A model generated the notes under the pieces. It was not told the DNA's origin and searched no databases. It worked only from the letters and a program-made list of their open reading frames with translations. The translations under genes and the position numbers were made by a program. Shown piece after piece: positions 27,507 through 29,867 of a stretch of DNA of 29,867 nucleotides. Origin of the DNA: a virus. The DNA is taken from the IMG/VR virus record IMGVR_UViG_3300027985_000252, positions 1 through 29,867 of that record. The stretch is one strand, 5' to 3'. The stretch's first letter is position 1, and every line of letters starts with the position of its first letter.

Positions 27507-27577
27507 CAACCTTCGGTTGCTCGTACTTCACTCGTAGATCTATCGCTTCGCTCTATGGAGCTACGCTACGATCTACT
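27507..27577. repeat. Palindrome-rich segment with CTTCG/CTACG words
   Basis: CAACC/GGTTG hairpin (27507-27519) is followed by GTAGATC ... GATCTAC (7 bp, 27534-27575) with inner CGCTTCGCT and GCTACGCTA palindromic words. This lies 3' of the GIY-YIG gene (minus) and 3' of the RNA candidate (plus). Could end transcripts from both sides by structure, though U-tracts are lacking, or serve as a protein target. Confidence 0.45.
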
Positions 27578-27586
27578 CACTCAGTA

Positions 27587-28027
27587 TCAAAATAACACTT
27601 CTCCTAAAGTATCTTCTTCTTTATAAGCATCCAGGTTAAACTCTAAACCTTTTAAGCTACCTAAACCATTTTCTAGCAAATAATCATACACATCTACAGC
27701 AGCTTCATACGGTATTACAAAGCATTCTGAACTACCATCAAAAGTTATCTTAGGTTCAAACCTATAATCTCTAAAGAACTCGTGTAGTTCAGCTTCATAC
27801 TTGAATACATCATTATCAATAGCTCTATCACGTTTGATATGGCAGATAAATGTTCTTCGGTACTTCATAAAGTAATCTCTCATAATCTGCATCATCCTAT
27901 CTACGCTATCTTTACCGGAACTCTTACCGAACTTTACAATATGCAATCCACTCTCTAATCGTATCAACAGTAAATATAATCTATCAACTTGTTTCTTCGT
28001 TACGCAACTATCTAATTTAAACTTCAT
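27587..28027 (-). CDS. GIY-YIG/T5orf172-like nuclease-domain protein, 146 aa
   Basis: Residues 17-35 (LYLLLIRLESGLHIVKFGKS) give the GIY-YIG-like first strand and K-x-G turn (K32, G34, K35). R44 (DRMMQIMRDY) and the E78/E80 helix (KYEAELHEFFRDYRF) follow, then FDGSSECFVI. This order and spacing match the T5orf172/MUG113 subset of GIY-YIG domains. Phage members may be nicking, repair or homing nucleases. AAAAGGATTACA precedes the ATG. A -10-like TATACT (28056-28051) lies upstream. Confidence 0.65.
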   Translation of the reverse strand: MKFKLDSCVTKKQVDRLYLLLIRLESGLHIVKFGKSSGKDSVDRMMQIMRDYFMKYRRTFICHIKRDRAIDNDVFKYEAELHEFFRDYRFEPKITFDGSSECFVIPYEAAVDVYDYLLENGLGSLKGLEFNLDAYKEEDTLGEVLF

Positions 28028-28064
28028 TGTAATCCTTTTATGGAACTTAAAGTATACCCTATTT

Positions 28065-28092
28065 TTGCAGCTATTAATAGATTAGGTATAAA
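28065..28092 (+). promoter_or_regulatory. Sigma70-like promoter for the plus-strand genes
   Basis: TTGCAG (28065-28070) and TATAAA (28087-28092) with 16 nt between. Opposes the minus-strand -10 at 28056-28051, so 28028-28092 is a divergent promoter region. It would start RNA near 28099, just before a strong Shine-Dalgarno. Confidence 0.55.
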
Positions 28093-28105
28093 TTAAGATT
28101 CATTT

Positions 28106-28139
28106 AAGGAGGACTCATGTAGGAAATTTTGTAAAATTT
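28106..28139 (+). promoter_or_regulatory. Perfect Shine-Dalgarno followed by ATG-TAG, then a palindrome
   Basis: AAGGAGG (28106-28112), four bases, then ATG (28117-28119) and TAG (28120-28122): a start codon followed at once by a stop. AAATTTT-GT-AAAATTT (28124-28139) follows as a 7-bp palindrome. A ribosome would load here and be released or stalled, suggesting a regulatory leader or a relic of a lost gene start. Confidence 0.55.
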
Positions 28140-28179
28140 GTATCAAGGCAGTACTCGTCGGAATCTTCTCTACTCAAGG

Positions 28180-28203
28180 GTATCCCCCCCGATACTTCTT
28201 TTT
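28180..28203 (+). terminator. Weak hairpin plus U-run in the plus-strand leader
   Basis: GTATC/GATAC stem (5 bp) with a six-C loop, then TTCTTTTT. Downstream (28221-28258) AGCCT/AGGCT/AGCCT and TACAG/CTGTA can form mutually exclusive hairpins. Together this looks like an attenuator-type leader between the promoter at 28065 and the gene at 28336; evidence is structural only. In 28204-28335 I see no convincing gene. Confidence 0.35.
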
Positions 28204-28335
28204 AAGCATCCTTTTTTCAGAGCCTTTCTACGCTACAGGCTACTGTACTCCACAGCCTACCACTATCTCAGCCTTCATGTCATGGTAGCATCCAGCCAAG
28301 AGGTGCTACAATACTACAATATACAAGGAGATATC

Positions 28336-28644
28336 ATGGCACGTACTACTCGTAATACTCAAGAGGTGCAGGAACAACAAGACATTGGTGAGATTCAGGA
28401 GACACGCTGGTTGTCTCGTGCTGAACTCAATGACTACGCACTGATGGCTCGGAAAGAGGACTGGTCTCTGGATGACCTGTTCGCAATCTTCGATCAAGAT
28501 GAAGCAGGATACCATCTCAACGGTATGCGCATCAATGCCAAAGTCTTGTCTGGTATGTACTACCAACAAGGTCGTCGTGCAGAAATGCAAGCTCGTATGA
28601 TGCGGGCAAAAGCCGAAGCCAAACGCCAAAACGAAGGTAAGTAA
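28336..28644 (+). CDS. Small protein of the high-GC plus-strand cluster, 102 aa
   Basis: Begins MARTTRNTQEVQEQQDIGEI with AAGGAG five bases upstream. A longer in-frame reading from a TTG at 28138 has no ribosome binding site and covers the structured leader, so I reject it. Middle: RAELNDYALMARKEDWSLDD, C-terminus a Met/Arg/Lys helix. Composition (more G/C, codons CTG, GAC, CGC) differs clearly from the AT-rich genes around. No recognised family. Likely an early, host-interaction type protein, by position at a strand switch. Confidence 0.65.
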   Translation: MARTTRNTQEVQEQQDIGEIQETRWLSRAELNDYALMARKEDWSLDDLFAIFDQDEAGYHLNGMRINAKVLSGMYYQQGRRAEMQARMMRAKAEAKRQNEGK

Positions 28645-28875
28645 ATGGAACTCATCGTCAGCCTAATCGCACTGTTAATCGTTGCATTCTGGATTACAGG
28701 GATTTTCCGGAAATCTAGTACATCCAGTTTGGCATCAGAAGCTTCCGATTACATCAGCACCCAAATCAGGGCAGCAAAAGCGGATAAGCTGATCGAGACA
28801 AAAGTAGGGCTTGATAAAGCAGAGGTAGGTATTACCGAACTTGTTGCATTCAAGAAAGAGTTGGATCTGATCTAA
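28645..28875 (+). CDS. Small single-TM membrane protein, 76 aa
   Basis: ATG directly after the upstream TAA. Residues 3-20 (LIVSLIALLIVAFWITGI) form one membrane segment at the N-terminus. The rest is a charged helical domain (SDYISTQIRAAKADKLIETK). No lipobox. GC-richer than the phage average, like its neighbours. Topology suggests an inner-membrane anchored protein with a soluble tail; function unknown. Confidence 0.65.
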   Translation: MELIVSLIALLIVAFWITGIFRKSSTSSLASEASDYISTQIRAAKADKLIETKVGLDKAEVGITELVAFKKELDLI

Positions 28876-28883
28876 CTTTGTAG

Positions 28884-28904
28884 CTGAACCTCTTGTAGGT
28901 TCGG
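28884..28904 (+). promoter_or_regulatory. Hairpin upstream of the 93-aa gene's ribosome binding site
   Basis: CTGAACCT/AGGTTCGG stem (8 bp with one U-G) and a CTTGT loop, then TTACTACTAAGGAG. No U-tract follows, so it is not a standard terminator. It may shield or expose the ribosome binding site, or be an RNA processing site. Confidence 0.4.
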
Positions 28905-28925
28905 TTACTACTAAGGAGAATTCTC

Positions 28926-29207
28926 ATGAGACCCACATTGGTACAAGGCGAACATGAAGTTGTTACTACATGCGCATACGGTAACGATTTCACAGTCAAA
29001 TTTAAGACAACCATCGGCAATGGTATGGTAGTTACGGAGGACTACGGTATCTATGAAAAAGGAGCTTGGCAGTGTAAAGGCTTTGCTAAGTTCGACGGCT
29101 TAAGACAGCGTGTTGAAGAGCAGGTTGTACAAACTCTGTTCAAACAACAACAAAACCGTAACCGTCAGCATTCAGTTGCAGGCATTATGGTAGTTTTCGG
29201 TGACTGA
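28926..29207 (+). CDS. Small beta-rich protein of the high-GC cluster, 93 aa
   Basis: TAAGGAGAATTCTC precedes the ATG. N-terminus beta strands (PTLVQGEHEVVTTCAYGNDF, then TVKFKTTIGNGMVVTEDYGI), followed by a helix with Gln-rich QTLFKQQQNRNRQH. No family known. Third of the GC-richer genes. Its end overlaps the hairpin of a possible terminator. Confidence 0.6.
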   Translation: MRPTLVQGEHEVVTTCAYGNDFTVKFKTTIGNGMVVTEDYGIYEKGAWQCKGFAKFDGLRQRVEEQVVQTLFKQQQNRNRQHSVAGIMVVFGD

Positions 29208-29240
29208 TCTTTCGGGGTCAGCTGCTGAAGTTTTTATTTT
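29204..29240 (+). terminator. Possible terminator after the high-GC cluster
   Basis: CTGATC/GGTCAG stem (6 bp, one U-G) starts at the stop codon of the 93-aa gene with loop TTTCGG. A T-rich run (TTTTTATTTT) begins nine bases later, so efficiency is doubtful. The following 29241-29377 has three TTCACAC-like repeats and repeated GAGAACC words but no gene. Confidence 0.4.
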
Positions 29241-29377
29241 ATTCACACTTTCACACCTTCACACTCTCGGAGAGAACCGCAGAGAACCACTCTCAGCTCA
29301 TCGGTTGATCAGTTCTCCTGCCTTGATGTCATGGACTTCGTCCTCAGCAATATATATGTATTAAGGAGAATATTTAG

Positions 29378-29557
29378 ATGAAAGCATATCAACAACTTGC
29401 GTTTATCGCTAACGAGTCGGAAGAAAGTTTTCAACAAGCATTTTACATGTGGTGTGATCTTATAGGTTATACACACGAAGAAGCAGAAAAATATTTGTTT
29501 ACTTTGCCAAGCGATGTAGCAATTACAATATTGAAAAATTATGTAAAAAAGCAATAA
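29378..29557 (+). CDS. Small AT-rich plus-strand gene, 59 aa
   Basis: Starts MKAYQQLAFIANESEESFQQ and continues with FYMWCDLIGYTHEEAEKYLF, then LPSDVAITILKNYVKKQ. Helical, slightly acidic, no domain known. AAGGAGAATATTTAG precedes the ATG. Returns to AT-rich composition after the GC-richer cluster. Ends in a palindrome/direct-repeat region (29551-29585). Confidence 0.65.
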   Translation: MKAYQQLAFIANESEESFQQAFYMWCDLIGYTHEEAEKYLFTLPSDVAITILKNYVKKQ

Positions 29558-29585
29558 AAATATTGCAAATTGCAATAAAAATATT
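29551..29585. repeat. 14-nt direct repeat and 17-nt palindrome
   Basis: GCAATAAAAATATT occurs at 29551-29564 and 29572-29585 (21 nt apart). Between and overlapping them is TATTGCAA-A-TTGCAATA (29561-29577), an 8-bp perfect palindrome. Operator-like, near a possible -35 of the promoter at 29570-29599. Confidence 0.55.
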
Positions 29586-29599
29586 TCATGTAGTAGAAT
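29570..29599 (+). promoter_or_regulatory. Possible promoter upstream of the last gene
   Basis: TTGCAA (29570-29575), 18 nt, TAGAAT (29594-29599). The -35 overlaps the palindrome at 29561-29577, so repressor binding there would block it. A second -35-like TTGACA starts at 29611 but lacks a good -10 at the right distance. Confidence 0.45.
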
Positions 29600-29706
29600 A
29601 GTATGACAAATTGACAGGAAAATACTCCGTAATTTCAAAAATCTGACAACTTGCCTAAAAACTATTCAAAATTACAAACATACACCAACATACACAAGGA
29701 GTTAAA

Positions 29707-29867
29707 ATGACAACATACGAAAGTATTAAAGCACAAGGTTATGAAATTAAAGTGAGAGTAGCTTCAAAAACTGTAAACAACACATCAGTAGTTCTAGAGT
29801 TTTACAATGATCCAATAGAATGTATCCAACGGTATACAGTAATACGAGTAAATACAAGTCTTAGAGA
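29707..29867 (+). CDS. Small plus-strand gene, cut by the right edge
   Basis: MTTYESIKAQGYEIKVRVAS and following beta-like residues. ACACAAGGAGTTAAA gives a strong ribosome binding site. 53 codons seen, no stop before the window edge. No recognised family. Confidence 0.65.
   Translation, partial: MTTYESIKAQGYEIKVRVASKTVNNTSVVLEFYNDPIECIQRYTVIRVNTSLR

Noticed and set aside
28138-28335. N-terminal extension of the 102-aa plus-strand gene from a TTG start.
   Set aside because: No ribosome binding site, covers the structured leader, and a perfect AAGGAG-ATG occurs at 28336.
29309-29638. Minus-strand frame of 109 codons rich in Phe, Leu and Ile.
   Set aside because: Antisense to the 59-aa plus-strand gene and intergenic repeats, without a ribosome binding site.
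1-29867. CRISPR arrays, insertion sequences, integrase or attachment sites.
   Set aside because: No regularly spaced repeats, transposase or recombinase motifs, or target-site duplications were seen; the tRNA cluster has no adjacent integrase.

Overview
The window is part of the genome of an AT-rich, tailed double-stranded DNA phage, probably with a podovirus-like plan. The evidence is a dense block of minus-strand virion, packaging and lysis genes, a large tRNA array, and many very small genes joined by 1-20 nt overlaps with AAGGA-type ribosome binding sites. The host is not identified. A holin of the GTA three-TM type and a tRNA-His with A73 (a discriminator typical of alphaproteobacterial tRNA-His) are weak hints only. 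No integrase, repressor, transposase, CRISPR array or replication gene is visible.

Layout. Minus strand, positions 1-23749, in transcription order (high to low coordinate): HAD-like phosphatase; VWA-domain protein; metallophosphoesterase; a 50-residue ribbon-helix-helix protein; terminase small and large subunits; head-tail adaptor candidate; two tail-fibre proteins; lysis cassette (DUF2279-like membrane protein, coiled-coil membrane protein, DUF5675 candidate lysin, 3-TM holin); about eight small structural proteins; portal; small head proteins, including a DUF5856 ferritin-like protein; acidic scaffold candidate; N4-gp56-type major capsid protein followed by two tandem terminators; a HeH/LEM-like head protein; a beta-rich protein; and a large DUF1983-like tail protein cut by the left edge. 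Positions 23854-25836 hold 22 minus-strand tRNA genes that together cover all 20 amino acids. One of them, an Arg(ACG)-like tRNA, overlaps the 3' end of a small protein gene. Positions 26151-27177 carry four small minus-strand genes, and 27587-28027 a GIY-YIG-like nuclease gene. From about 28060 the coding strand flips to plus, with a leader, three small genes of clearly higher GC, and AT-rich small genes running off the right edge.

Control. At least four, perhaps five, minus-strand promoters share a 22-23 nt architecture (TTTAA-like box, then about 17 nt on TAGTAYAAT). They precede the packaging operon, the adaptor/fibre operon, the tRNA operon, the small-gene cluster and perhaps the scaffold/capsid operon. 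Plus-strand promoters look like ordinary sigma70 sites. The most intriguing unexplained segments are a promoter-driven, ORF-free plus-strand RNA candidate near 27393-27500, a plus-strand leader with a perfect Shine-Dalgarno followed by ATG-TAG (28106-28122), and a 71-nt structured element at 23300-23370.
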